From assembly GCF_014237835.1 (NCBI RefSeq), contig NZ_JACJVI010000017.1, positions 1-64,000 on the forward strand: a stretch of 64,000 nt of DNA. Direction: 5' to 3'. The notes under the pieces are model-generated. The model saw nothing but the letters and a program-made list of their open reading frames with translations, was not told where the DNA came from and did no database searches. Both the position numbers and the translations under genes were made by a program. The DNA is from Rhizobium sp. AQ_MP. Lineage in GTDB: Bacteria > Pseudomonadota > Alphaproteobacteria > Rhizobiales > Rhizobiaceae. Positions within the stretch are counted from its first letter, which is position 1. Each line of letters starts with the position of its first letter. Below, one piece after another: positions 8,333-17,550 of this stretch.

Positions 8333-9864
8333 TCCGCCGCCTCCGGCAGGTCATCGCCCAGTTCCGCCATCAGCGCCTCGATCTCCAGCGTGGCGGCCTG
8401 AAGATGGCCGAGGATGGCGGCGGCGATGTCGTCGGGTTCGATGAGGCCTTCTTCCGCCTCTTCCTCCGCCTCGCGCAGCCAGGCGATATCGAGATTGTCA
8501 CCACGGGCGGCGATGGCCTCGCGGGTGAACTGGCGCCAGCGGCCGGCTTCGCCTTCATCCGGGCCACGCTCCTTGCCATAGGGGCTTGTTCCAAATGCTT
8601 TTTCAAACCCTTCGAAATAGGCTTGCGTCAGCGGCGTCGTCTTGCCGAATTTCGGCATCTGGGCGCGCAGATCATAGATCCAGACGGATTTGGTGTTGCC
8701 GCTCTCGGTCTTGGCCCGCGTCAGGAAGATGACATTGGTCTTCACCCCTTGCGCATAAAAAATGCCGGTGGGCAGGCGCAGGATGGTGTGCAACTCGCAC
8801 CAGTCCATCATCATGCGGCGCAGCTCACGCCCACGCCCGTCTTCGAAGAGGACATTGTCCGGCACGACGATCGCCGCACGGCCACCGGGCTCAAGCGCGC
8901 GGATGCAGTGTTCGACAAAGGGGAGCTGGTAGGAGGAGACGTTCGCTGTGACGGAGAGGTCATCGCGGGTTGGCGCGCCGCCTGCCGGGCCGAAGGGCGG
9001 GTTGGTTAGGATGAGATGGGCGCGGCCGAGACCCTTGCCCTTGTCGGACAGCGTATCGCCGAGATCGACATGGTCGCCATCGATATCGTGCAAATAAAGG
9101 TTCATCAGCAGCAGGCGCAGCGTGCCCGGCACGTTTTCCATGCCGTGAATGGCGCGGCGCTTCTGGAACTCCTGCTCCTTTTCGCCCAGTGCGAGATAGT
9201 CGTCGGTGCGCGCCTTCATGTAGCGATCAGCGGCAATCAGGAAGCCACCGGTGCCGGAGGCCGGATCCTGGATGACTTCGCCGGGCTTCGGCTGCATGAG
9301 GCGGACCAGAAGCTCGATCAGCACGCGGGGGGTAAAATATTGGCCTGCGCCGCGCTTGGTTTCTTCCGCGTTCTTCTGCAGAAGGCCTTCATAGAGATCG
9401 CCGAACTGGTCGCGCTCTTCGGAGAACCAGTCGAGTTCATCGATGGCGGTGACTAGCGTCGTGAGGTTCTGCGGCTCGCGCAGGAAGGTGGAGGCATTGT
9501 CGAAGATCTTTTGCACCATCTCCGGCAGCGGACGGGCATCGGCATAACGCTTGCGCTCTTCGGGGCTGGCACCTTCGCCGGGCGGCGAGAGGAGAACATC
9601 GTCTTCGCCGAGCCTTGAGCTGGCGGCGCCGAGGGTGACGAGAACCTTGCGGTAATGTTCGAGCTTTGCCAGACCGTTTGCCGCGACCAGATCCGCCCAG
9701 CGCATGCCCTTCGGCAGGCTGCCTGTCTCGCGGTTGCGCTCAGCCATCATCTTCAGAAACAGCAGATAGGTCAGCTCGGTGACATATTGCTGATAGGTGA
9801 TGCCGTCCTTGCGCAGGACCGTGCAGAGGCGCCAGAGTTTCTGGACGATGGCATTGGCATTCAT
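8329..9864 (-). CDS. hsdM: Type I restriction-modification adenine methyltransferase HsdM
   Basis: 511 aa, transfers methyl from S-adenosylmethionine to N6 of adenine in the recognition site, protecting self DNA. The N-terminal helical HsdM_N domain (residues 1-130) precedes the Rossmann-fold methyltransferase: AGQYFTP (173-179), SAM motif DPASGTGGFL (200-209) and catalytic NPPF (288-291). The length matches the EcoKI-family HsdM. It is 87 bases downstream of hsdR and overlaps hsdS by 4 bases. All key residues are present, so it should be active. Confidence 0.96.
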   Translation of the reverse strand: MNANAIVQKLWRLCTVLRKDGITYQQYVTELTYLLFLKMMAERNRETGSLPKGMRWADLVAANGLAKLEHYRKVLVTLGAASSRLGEDDVLLSPPGEGASPEERKRYADARPLPEMVQKIFDNASTFLREPQNLTTLVTAIDELDWFSEERDQFGDLYEGLLQKNAEETKRGAGQYFTPRVLIELLVRLMQPKPGEVIQDPASGTGGFLIAADRYMKARTDDYLALGEKEQEFQKRRAIHGMENVPGTLRLLLMNLYLHDIDGDHVDLGDTLSDKGKGLGRAHLILTNPPFGPAGGAPTRDDLSVTANVSSYQLPFVEHCIRALEPGGRAAIVVPDNVLFEDGRGRELRRMMMDWCELHTILRLPTGIFYAQGVKTNVIFLTRAKTESGNTKSVWIYDLRAQMPKFGKTTPLTQAYFEGFEKAFGTSPYGKERGPDEGEAGRWRQFTREAIAARGDNLDIAWLREAEEEAEEGLIEPDDIAAAILGHLQAATLEIEALMAELGDDLPEAAE

Positions 9865-9897
9865 GACGTGATTCTCATTTGATCCGGGATCGTGATT

Positions 9898-9915
9898 GTG
9901 GTTGTAGTGGTTGTA
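9898..9915. repeat. 9-bp tandem duplication between hsdR and hsdM
   Basis: Two perfect copies of GTGGTTGTA followed by a partial third (GTGAT) lie in the 87-base gap between hsdR and hsdM. This is the only non-coupled junction of the operon. A slippage-prone tract here could alter hsdM/hsdS translation or transcription relative to hsdR, but only two copies are present, so this is speculative. Confidence 0.5.
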
Positions 9916-9951
9916 GTGATCATCAGTCGATGGTCAACGACGGCCTGAGGG

Positions 9952-12900
9952 TCACGCGGCGGGCGGCGCCCAGATCGCCTCGTTGAAGGCGTGCAGCACC
10001 TCGTCGAGCTCGCCGTCGAACTCCTGCGCGATGCGCTTGAAGCCGCCCTTGTCGGCGAAGGCGCCCTGGTCGAGCAGGGTCGGGTCGGCCACCGGCTTGT
10101 CCTTCAAGGCGCGACCAATGCGGCGCAGCCACTCCTTCTGCTTCTGTGTCCACGGCCTGGAGGACTCGATCTTGACGATCGCGCTGTCAACGCGGGTGGC
10201 ATAGGGGATGAGCGGATCGCCCAGCGCCGCCTGGCGGACGAAGCCGATGATATGGGCGGCGATATCGGCATTTCGGGCGCGACCGTAAGCGGCGCGCAGC
10301 ATGGCTTCGGAATAGTTCTTCTCGTCGAGCAGGCCGGCGAGTTCGGAGAGTTCCTTGCGGGTCAGATCACGCGGGCGCTGGGTGACGGCAATCAGCGCCG
10401 GGACCTGGTTCATGTTTTCGCGCACGAAGCGTTCGAAGCCGGTGATGTAATCCTCCGGCGTCGTGTTCTTGCCAAAGATCTCCTCGATGCGCAGCAGCTC
10501 GTCCTCATGGGTGGAGATGACGACGCCATCGTTCTTGTCCGTGAAGAGCGGGCGGCGTTCGAGCAGCTCGACGGCGCGAGGATGGGAGGCCAGCCACTCC
10601 TGCAACTCGGCACCAGAGCGGGTGGAGAGCCGCTGCAACGCTATGTCGGGGCTTTCGCCCGTGTGGCGTTCGAAGCTCTCGCGGGTCTCGGCATCCATGC
10701 GCTTTAAAAGGCTGCGCATGCGCACGATGACCTGGGCTGCCACCCAGCTCTTGTCCTCTTCCGTTTCCGCATTTTGCAGATCCGTGACGAGCTGGCCGAG
10801 CGCGATATCCGGCTTGACAACGACCGGGCGCATGTCGCTCATCTCCTGCAGCTCGGCATAGAGATCGACAGCATCGAAGATGCGGAAATGCTCCTTGCCG
10901 ATATCAGGGCAAAGCCGCGTGGCGCGACCGATCATCTGGTCGTAGAGGATGCGGCTCTTGACCCGGCGGACGAAGACGAGATTGCAGATGGAGGGCACGT
11001 CGACGCCTGTGGTGAGCAAGTCGACCGTGACGACATATTTCGGATAGGGGTCGTTCTTGAACTTCAAGATCAGGTCATCGGCTTTCTCGACTGTGCCGGT
11101 GATCTTCGTCACCATGCCATGAGGCACGTTTTCCTTGCCGTATTCCTCCTGCAGTTCCTCGACCAGTAGGCGCACGATGTCATCGGCATGGGCATCGCGG
11201 GCGGCGAAGATTAGCGTCTTGCCGGGTTTCGACGGCGGGATCTCGGTGGCGATTGCGCGGCAGACGATGCGATTGAAGGATTCCGAATAGACGCGCCTGT
11301 TGAAGTCGGCGAGGTCGTAATCGAGGGAGACTTCATCCGGCAACTCGAAGAGATCGATCTGGCCCGTCTTGCGGTCGATGATCTCGACCTCCTCGCCACC
11401 CTCAAAATGGATGCCGGCTTCCGACAGCGCCGTGGTGATGCGCTTCGGCGGCAGGTGATCGTTGAGATACCCTTCGACGACGGCCTGACGATAGCCATAA
11501 TGGAAGACCGGGTGGCCGAAGATCTCGCGGGTGTGGAGCGCGGGTGTCGCCGTCAGCGCCACCTTCACGGCATCGAAGTAATCGAGGACCTGTCGATAGG
11601 CCGACTGGTAGTCATCGATGTTGCGGAAGCCGATATCGCTTTCGCGCAGCTCGGCATCCAGCGTGTAACCGCGATGGGCTTCGTCGACGATGATGCAGTC
11701 GAAGGTGCCTGGCGTGGGCCGCTTGGCCGGATCCGGCTCGTTGAGGATGCGGGCGATCAGGGACTGAACGGTCGCGACCTGCACCTGGTCCTCTTCTTCC
11801 GGCAGTTTCTGCTCCAGCCCGGCGACCTTGTAGATCTGGGCGAAGTTCAGCATGCCCTCGATCTCGGTGGTTTGGAGCGCGTCGCTCGTCTGCCGGCCAA
11901 GCGCCTTGCGGTCGACGAGGAAGAGGATGCGGCGGAAGCGCTTGTGTTTGAGCAGTCGATACATCAGCGCGATTGCCGTGCGCGTCTTGCCCGTGCCGGT
12001 CGCCATGGACACGAGAATGTCGCGCTGACCGGCGACAACGGCTGTTTCGATCGCGGCGATCGCCTCTTCCTGATAGGGGCGCATGCGTCCCTTGCCGAAA
12101 CTCTCCTCTGCCAGACCCTGGGCGGCGGTATCGACATCTGTGGTCAGTTTGTCGAGGAGATCCTTTGGCGAGAACCAGCTCGTCATCGGGACGGCGTGGT
12201 TGGTCTCGCGCCTGACATCCCGATACCAAATTCCGGATTTTGTCACCCACTGGCGCACATAGGGTCTGCCATTGGTGGCGAAGACGAAGGGGACACGGAA
12301 GGGTTCATCCAGGCCGTGTTTCCAAGGGCCGTGTGGATGCGCTTCTTCCGGGGCGAGCACGATGGTGCGGGCGTAACGTTCTGCCTGCTGCAGCGTAGAC
12401 GGCACATCGACACTCTCGCGCTTGGCCTCGATGACACCGACACAAGTGAGGCCGACGAACAGGGCATAATCTGCCCTGCCACCGTCCGACGGCCATTCGG
12501 CGATGGCGAGATTGCGCCCTTCCTCCGGTCGGGCACCCTTTTGATAGGCCAGGCGGTCGCTGTCGGCTACCCATCCGGCATCAACAAGCTGCACGTCGAT
12601 CAGCCGGCGGGTCTGGCGCTCATCGAGCTCCAGGCTGCTCGCCGCTTTCAGACCCGCCTGCTTGAACTCGATCTGCAACTGCTCGGGCTGGGCCTCCGCC
12701 GCCTTCTGCAAGTCGACAAGCTTGCGTGCGAGTGCGGCCTGATTGGCCTCCATCTCGACGGCGGCCTGCTCGCAGACGGCACTGTCAGCGGATGCTTGGC
12801 GGGCGAGCTCTTCGGCAGCGGCACGGGCTTTTGCGAGGTCTTCCGCCGAGGCATGGGCAGCGGCAAGCTTTTCCTCGGCTTCCCTGACCTGGGCACGCAG

Positions 12901-13359
12901 TGCGGCCAGTTCCGCTTTGGTGTCCTGGTCAGTATCCGCAGAGGCTCGGGGCGGCACAAAGGGACCAGGCTTGAACCCCGGATCACGCCCATAGGTTCGG
13001 CGATACCAGACGCCGAGTGCGCGGCAGAATTTGAGCGCCGCGAGTGCGTCGGCGGGCGAACCGGCCAGATTGTGGGTTGCGTCGTTGCCGCTCTTGCGAA
13101 CCGCATGGAAGATGTCGGCGACTTCACGCGGCAAAACCTGCTGTGTCGCGAGGCGTCGAAGGAGGTCGTTCGTGGTCTCGCGCGCGGCGGGGTCATAAAC
13201 GCCGGAAAGAGCGGCGATCTCCTTGACCATGTATTCGCCGAACTGGCGGCTCTTGATCAGCGAGGTGTTGGCATCCTCGGCGAAGAATCGCTCGGCCAGC
13301 GTGCCGAGGCGATGCAGCTCCGGGCTGATCTCCTGCAGATGACCAAAGTTTGCCGACAA
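9952..13359 (-). CDS. hsdR: Type I restriction endonuclease subunit HsdR
   Basis: 1135 aa, the translocating and cleaving subunit. Order: DUF4145-like helical domain (about 25-125), coiled coil (145-235), PD-(D/E)XK nuclease (DYALFVG with Asp297, then VIEAKRE with Glu311 and Lys313), SF2 motor (Walker A MATGTGKT at 452-459, DEAH at 559-562), C-terminal helical EcoEI_R-type domain. Length and domain order fit the EcoKI-like group. The TTG start is supported by GGTGGGG just upstream. It is the first gene of the six-gene operon. Nuclease and ATPase residues are all present. Confidence 0.95.
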   Translation of the reverse strand: MSANFGHLQEISPELHRLGTLAERFFAEDANTSLIKSRQFGEYMVKEIAALSGVYDPAARETTNDLLRRLATQQVLPREVADIFHAVRKSGNDATHNLAGSPADALAALKFCRALGVWYRRTYGRDPGFKPGPFVPPRASADTDQDTKAELAALRAQVREAEEKLAAAHASAEDLAKARAAAEELARQASADSAVCEQAAVEMEANQAALARKLVDLQKAAEAQPEQLQIEFKQAGLKAASSLELDERQTRRLIDVQLVDAGWVADSDRLAYQKGARPEEGRNLAIAEWPSDGGRADYALFVGLTCVGVIEAKRESVDVPSTLQQAERYARTIVLAPEEAHPHGPWKHGLDEPFRVPFVFATNGRPYVRQWVTKSGIWYRDVRRETNHAVPMTSWFSPKDLLDKLTTDVDTAAQGLAEESFGKGRMRPYQEEAIAAIETAVVAGQRDILVSMATGTGKTRTAIALMYRLLKHKRFRRILFLVDRKALGRQTSDALQTTEIEGMLNFAQIYKVAGLEQKLPEEEDQVQVATVQSLIARILNEPDPAKRPTPGTFDCIIVDEAHRGYTLDAELRESDIGFRNIDDYQSAYRQVLDYFDAVKVALTATPALHTREIFGHPVFHYGYRQAVVEGYLNDHLPPKRITTALSEAGIHFEGGEEVEIIDRKTGQIDLFELPDEVSLDYDLADFNRRVYSESFNRIVCRAIATEIPPSKPGKTLIFAARDAHADDIVRLLVEELQEEYGKENVPHGMVTKITGTVEKADDLILKFKNDPYPKYVVTVDLLTTGVDVPSICNLVFVRRVKSRILYDQMIGRATRLCPDIGKEHFRIFDAVDLYAELQEMSDMRPVVVKPDIALGQLVTDLQNAETEEDKSWVAAQVIVRMRSLLKRMDAETRESFERHTGESPDIALQRLSTRSGAELQEWLASHPRAVELLERRPLFTDKNDGVVISTHEDELLRIEEIFGKNTTPEDYITGFERFVRENMNQVPALIAVTQRPRDLTRKELSELAGLLDEKNYSEAMLRAAYGRARNADIAAHIIGFVRQAALGDPLIPYATRVDSAIVKIESSRPWTQKQKEWLRRIGRALKDKPVADPTLLDQGAFADKGGFKRIAQEFDGELDEVLHAFNEAIWAPPAA

Positions 13360-13478
13360 TGCCCCACCCAGATGCTTATCTCATTGGGGTGAACATGCCA
13401 CACGTTAGGGGAGCAGGTAAACTGGAGTTGCAAGCATTTCAGAGTGATGTCTCAGCATGGCTACGCTTCATTTGTGCG

Positions 13479-16400
13479 CTATCCTTGGATCGGCCCGGTC
13501 TGACTTTGCCTTCGCCTTCTGGCCTTGTCCGGAGCGGCCGCACCGCGAGCTTTTCCGGTGCAACGGGGAAAGCGGACACAGCTTTGGAATGCACCATATA
13601 GCCCGGAGCGTTCGACCAGCCAACCATCCCCGCACTCCGGGCAAGTCGGAACCGTGCAGCCACACCGGCATGCGAGATCGGGTGTCCCATCAAGATGCCG
13701 GGGCAGGCCAACGCCGCAGGACGGGCAAGCCGGGAGGATGTTTCCGCAATGATCCACATGCTCACAACGGTACCTGATCCGCCCATCCTGGCCTTTAACG
13801 TCGAGCAACCGCCCGCCGCATTCGCCACACTCATGGTCGACGTCCTCTTCGGTGAAGGCCGCGACCTTGTAGCCAGGCTCCTTTGCCAACTCGGTAACGA
13901 AGGATGACGGGCGCGACTTCGAAGCGAGAATCGTCAGCGTATGCCTGGCGCGCGTCATGGCCACGTACATGACGCGGCGCTCCTCTGCGTTTTCGTAGGC
14001 CTCAATTTCGGGTGAAACTAGGCTGAGCAGTGGGTCGTCGACCGTCTCCGAGGGAAAGCCTGCCCGCCCGCTGTCGGCATTTAGCAGAATAACGTGATCA
14101 GCTTCGAGCCCCTTCGAGGCGTGAATGGTTTTGAAGGTGATGCGCAACCTCGGAAAACGCCGCTGGAGATCCCGCATATCGGGCTCAAGAAAACGGTATC
14201 GCCCCAACAACAAAACTGTGGCTGTCGTCCCCGGCTCAATTCCACTGGACAAGGCATGGAGCGTTTCAACCAGAACGGTCTGTTCATCGTTCTTCGCGAC
14301 CATCCGGATCTTAATCGCAGGCTCGGTTGCTGTGCCGGCAGAAACGATTTGTTTGGATATCTGGGCGGGGTTCTTCAACACGAATGATCTGGCCGCATAG
14401 GCGATCTGATCTACCGAACGAAATGTGCGCCCAAGATCAACGGCTCGATGAACTCCGGTTTCGCCGTCAAAGCTGCCGCCGAACTCAGCGCCGAACTGGC
14501 GCATGAGGTGAATGTCAGAACCTGCGAAACGGAAGATCGATTGCCAGTCGTCGCCGACAGCGAAAAGCCGTGCATCCGAATGCTGGACCTTCAATGCCTT
14601 CACCAGCCGCGCCCGGCTCTGGGAGATGTCTTGGAATTCGTCGACGAGGATATGGCGGAACGGGCTGACATATCGGCCCGTTTCAACGTAGTGCGCCGCC
14701 CGTAGGATCATGTCCTCAAAGTCGATCCGTCCGCCGAGCCTCTTTTGATATTCGGCAAATACAGGCACGAAGACTGCGAGAAAGGCTTTTCCTCGATTGC
14801 CGAGTTTCATCTGGTCTGCTTTGGCGTCACAATCGGCCAAGCTGTAACCACCGCTCTTGAACTTGCGCAGGAACGTTGCGAGCAGTTGCGAGAACGTATC
14901 CACCTGCGCCATTTCAACTACACGATCGAAGATGGTATCGGCTTGCCGTGGATTGAGGGTGACAAAGGGCGCCAGCTTTTCAGCTAAGCTGGTAAGCAGG
15001 CGCCCTTCCTGCCGCTCATAGCTGTAGGTCTCAATCAGCGTGGTCGCATGCTCGGCGTGAACCTTCCGCTTCCACTCCATGCCAGCCAAATACGCTTCTC
15101 GAGCCACAAACGGAGCGGTGACCAAGAGCTCGGTGCCATCGGGCAGCATCTGACGGCGAACGCCAAAGTGCTCGATGTAGACACCACTCTCGGTCAAGCG
15201 AAAGTCGGGACAATAATGCCGGCGCCCGGTTTCCTCGATCTTGTGCTCGTAGTCTGGTTCATATTCATAGGCGATGCCGTTTTCGTAGAGCCAGTTCGCG
15301 ATCTGCAGCTCTTCGTAGCTCTTCACCTTCTCCCCTTGGAGGGTCCGCAGATCCTGTTTCTCCAGGTGGCTGTAATAGTCATGCTTCGTCTTGAAATCCC
15401 ATTCGGTCTTGGGCTCGACAAGGAAGTGCGCGAACCACTGGATGATGGCTCTCGATACCTCAGTCAGCGTCAGGACGAGATCCTTGAGGATCTGCTTGAT
15501 CAGGTTGGTAAACGCCAGGTCATCGGTGGCGTGGTCTGCCAGAGGCGGCTTTGTGCCTTCCACCTTGCCGATGATGTTATAGGCGATGGCATGAAATGTC
15601 TGGGCTACGATCGGGACGCCTGAGCGTGCTTCAACGCGTTCGGACATTTCCGCTGCCGCGTTCTTTGCAAATGCCAGCAGCAGGATCTCTTCCGGCCGAC
15701 GAATACCGGCTTTGACAAGATAGGCGGCCTTGGCCGTGATCACGCTCGTCTTGCCGGAGCCGGCCCCCGCGAGAACCAGCGTGGCGTCTTCATCGACAAC
15801 GACAGAAAGTCGCTGTTCTGGCGTTAGCGGTTTGCTCTCGATCGTATCAAAGAACTCTTTCCAGCGTTCCAGCTCGCTCGTGACAAAAGCGTCGATTGCA
15901 GCCGAGCGTATGGCTTTCGGCTTTTCCGCAAAGGTTCTAACCCGTGCTACACAGGCTGCCGCTTCCGGACCGATGGCCTCTAAGTTGAGCTTCGACAGAA
16001 GTGAGGCATCCAGGGCTCTTGCATCAGCCAGCAGAGGGGAAATGAGACAGGCGGCGGGATAGGCGGTCGGCTCTGCCAAATCTGCGATCTGAGCATGAAG
16101 GTGGGTTAATCGATCCGCATCGCGCTCAAGTGCTTCAAGGTTGAAGGCGATCCAAGCGACCTTTACCTCATCAGAGAAGGAGTAGGCATCCGGATACCGA
16201 ACGCTGCGCAACAAGAATTCGCGTCCACCGGACGCCGAGAACTTGCAAGAGGTGCCAAATAGCCCCCTTTCGACCGATGGCGGGTTGATCAGGTCCCCAA
16301 GCGAAACCGTCAATGTCGAGCCGCGTAGAGTGACCAGAAGGGCCCGCCCAGAAAGCTCAAATGCTCGTGCGCTGCGCGCGAACGGGTTAGTGAGAAGCCC

Positions 16401-16523
16401 TAGCAGGGGGCGTTGTTGAACTCTGGTCAAGTCGTCAGCCCTATACTCACGTCGATCTTCGGGCAGTGAGACTGCATCCGCCCTCAGGGAGTAGCTGAAG
16501 TCCTCAGGAGCGGCAATCAGCAA
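13479..16523 (-). CDS. Helicase IV-like (HelD) SF1 helicase with inserted nuclease and C-terminal zinc ribbons
   Basis: 1014 aa, much longer than E. coli helicase IV (684). Residues 225-300 match HelD closely (LAGAGSGKT Walker A at 251-259, LLLAFAKNAAAEM). Later come ILVDEFQDIS, TIHASKGLEADHVI and EERRVMYVAMTRARH, motifs II, V and VI. Between them, residues about 400-505 carry a PD-(D/E)XK-type insert: Glu405, CPDFRL (Asp440), YIEHFG (Glu451), KRKVH, IETYSYE. The C-terminal 110 residues hold repeated CxxC zinc ribbons like topoisomerase I tails. It lies 119 bases upstream of hsdR, same strand. A DNA-processing or anti-invader role is inferred. The TTG start is uncertain. Confidence 0.8.
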   Translation of the reverse strand: MLIAAPEDFSYSLRADAVSLPEDRREYRADDLTRVQQRPLLGLLTNPFARSARAFELSGRALLVTLRGSTLTVSLGDLINPPSVERGLFGTSCKFSASGGREFLLRSVRYPDAYSFSDEVKVAWIAFNLEALERDADRLTHLHAQIADLAEPTAYPAACLISPLLADARALDASLLSKLNLEAIGPEAAACVARVRTFAEKPKAIRSAAIDAFVTSELERWKEFFDTIESKPLTPEQRLSVVVDEDATLVLAGAGSGKTSVITAKAAYLVKAGIRRPEEILLLAFAKNAAAEMSERVEARSGVPIVAQTFHAIAYNIIGKVEGTKPPLADHATDDLAFTNLIKQILKDLVLTLTEVSRAIIQWFAHFLVEPKTEWDFKTKHDYYSHLEKQDLRTLQGEKVKSYEELQIANWLYENGIAYEYEPDYEHKIEETGRRHYCPDFRLTESGVYIEHFGVRRQMLPDGTELLVTAPFVAREAYLAGMEWKRKVHAEHATTLIETYSYERQEGRLLTSLAEKLAPFVTLNPRQADTIFDRVVEMAQVDTFSQLLATFLRKFKSGGYSLADCDAKADQMKLGNRGKAFLAVFVPVFAEYQKRLGGRIDFEDMILRAAHYVETGRYVSPFRHILVDEFQDISQSRARLVKALKVQHSDARLFAVGDDWQSIFRFAGSDIHLMRQFGAEFGGSFDGETGVHRAVDLGRTFRSVDQIAYAARSFVLKNPAQISKQIVSAGTATEPAIKIRMVAKNDEQTVLVETLHALSSGIEPGTTATVLLLGRYRFLEPDMRDLQRRFPRLRITFKTIHASKGLEADHVILLNADSGRAGFPSETVDDPLLSLVSPEIEAYENAEERRVMYVAMTRARHTLTILASKSRPSSFVTELAKEPGYKVAAFTEEDVDHECGECGGRLLDVKGQDGRIRYRCEHVDHCGNILPACPSCGVGLPRHLDGTPDLACRCGCTVPTCPECGDGWLVERSGLYGAFQSCVRFPRCTGKARGAAAPDKARRRRQSQTGPIQG

Positions 16524-16720
16524 GCAAGTCGGAAATCAATTCCGCAAAGGGGCCGGCTGCGGACTGTCCGCTTTTCGACTACTGTTGGCGATAAGCTGCC
16601 ATTCAACATTCTGTCTGTAGGCGTTGTGACGAAATTGAGATTCTGCCGACCGAGAACTCGACCGGTCGCAAGACAAAGCCACAGCTTATGCACAACCTTT
16701 ATTTTCCTGCGAGCTTGTTT

Positions 16721-16754
16721 GTTCCCCTGGAACTTGAACCAATCTGAGACTCAG
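16721..16754. promoter_or_regulatory. Two short inverted repeats in the divergent helicase/MazG promoter region
   Basis: GTTCC-cct-GGAAC (16721-16733) and CTGAG-a-CTCAG (16744-16754) are perfect small palindromes 32-65 bases before the mazG-like ATG. A further CTCAG lies at 16761-16765. They could be operator sites for the HTH protein encoded downstream. This is inference from position only. Confidence 0.35.
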
Positions 16755-16785
16755 TGTCTTCTCAGATCAACTTCTGGGAGTAGAG

Positions 16786-17151
16786 ATGCAGTCCGACTCG
16801 TTTCAACACCGCGTGTGGCAGTGGGTTGTCGCGTGCTTCCCAAAATCCGCGCACCTCAACGTGCGAGAGCGAAATCATCGATTTCTTGAAGAAGCGCTCG
16901 AGCTCGCCCAGGCGAACGCCTGCAGTAAGGAAGAAGCCCACCAACTCGTAGAATATGTGTTCGGCAGACCGCCAGGCGAAGTCCGCCAGGAGGTCGGCGG
17001 GGTGATGGTGACTCTGGCGGCCCTTTGCAACGCCGCCGAGGTAAGCATGAACGACGCAGGAGAACGCGAGCTCGACAGGAATTGGGCACGCATCGATCGC
17101 ATCCGCGCGAAGCAGGCGGCCAAACCTGAGGGGGCTGCCCTTCCCCAATGA
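16786..17151 (+). CDS. MazG-like nucleotide pyrophosphohydrolase
   Basis: A 121-aa all-helical protein with GGGAG before the ATG. The segment RERNHRFLEEALELAQAN has the ExxE-type metal-binding helix of MazG/dUTPase-like NTP pyrophosphohydrolases. GEVRQEVGGVMVTLAALC supplies the second acidic helix (E...E) and NWARI the conserved tail. These enzymes hydrolyse (d)NTPs to monophosphates, either for pool cleaning or as part of nucleotide-modification pathways. Its place beside a toxin/metallopeptidase pair and near the thymidylate-synthase-like gene fits both readings. Confidence 0.75.
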   Translation: MQSDSFQHRVWQWVVACFPKSAHLNVRERNHRFLEEALELAQANACSKEEAHQLVEYVFGRPPGEVRQEVGGVMVTLAALCNAAEVSMNDAGERELDRNWARIDRIRAKQAAKPEGAALPQ

Positions 17152-17223
17152 CCAGCACTTTACCCGAGCAGCGTGGCGCAAGCCTCGCCATCCATTGTTG
17201 CGCAAACGGACGCTGACTCGCGA

Positions 17224-17550
17224 ATGCAGATTTCGTATGCGACGGCCGACTTGAAGCATTGTTGCCTGAACCGGGAGATAGCCGAGCAACGGTTCGGAAG
17301 AACCTATGCCGATCGACTGGTCACCGAGCTCGCGGATGCGGAGGCTTTCGAGAATGTGCAGGAATGGCACGAGATTCTTGGGGGAAACGTGACCATCAAT
17401 CACGATGATAGCTTTGAAGTCGCTATCGGTTCGCGTTACACGGCCACCTTCGTGAGCGTAGATCAAAACGTCATCATGACGGGGACTGGGCGGATTGACT
17501 GGGCCAGTGTTGAATTTGTGAAGCTCACAGCCATATCGGAAGTACCATGA
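17224..17550 (+). CDS. HigB/RelE-like toxin
   Basis: The start is taken at 17224 (MQISYATADLKHCC); a longer frame from 17173 is possible. The 108-aa protein has the RelE/HigB pattern of an N-terminal helix pair (REIAEQRFGRTYADRLVTEL), a short linker and a beta sheet (NVTINHDDSFEVAIGSRYTATFVSV). Such toxins cleave mRNA on the ribosome. It overlaps the following HTH-metallopeptidase gene by 4 bases (ATGA), the usual higBA arrangement with toxin first. Family assignment is moderate because the active-site residues of HigB are not sharply conserved. Confidence 0.6.
   Translation: MQISYATADLKHCCLNREIAEQRFGRTYADRLVTELADAEAFENVQEWHEILGGNVTINHDDSFEVAIGSRYTATFVSVDQNVIMTGTGRIDWASVEFVKLTAISEVP

Noticed and set aside
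11407..13392. 661-codon plus-strand frame opposite hsdR
   Set aside because: It is the antisense of hsdR in a GC-rich genome; no domain is recognisable and hsdR has full catalytic motifs on the other strand.
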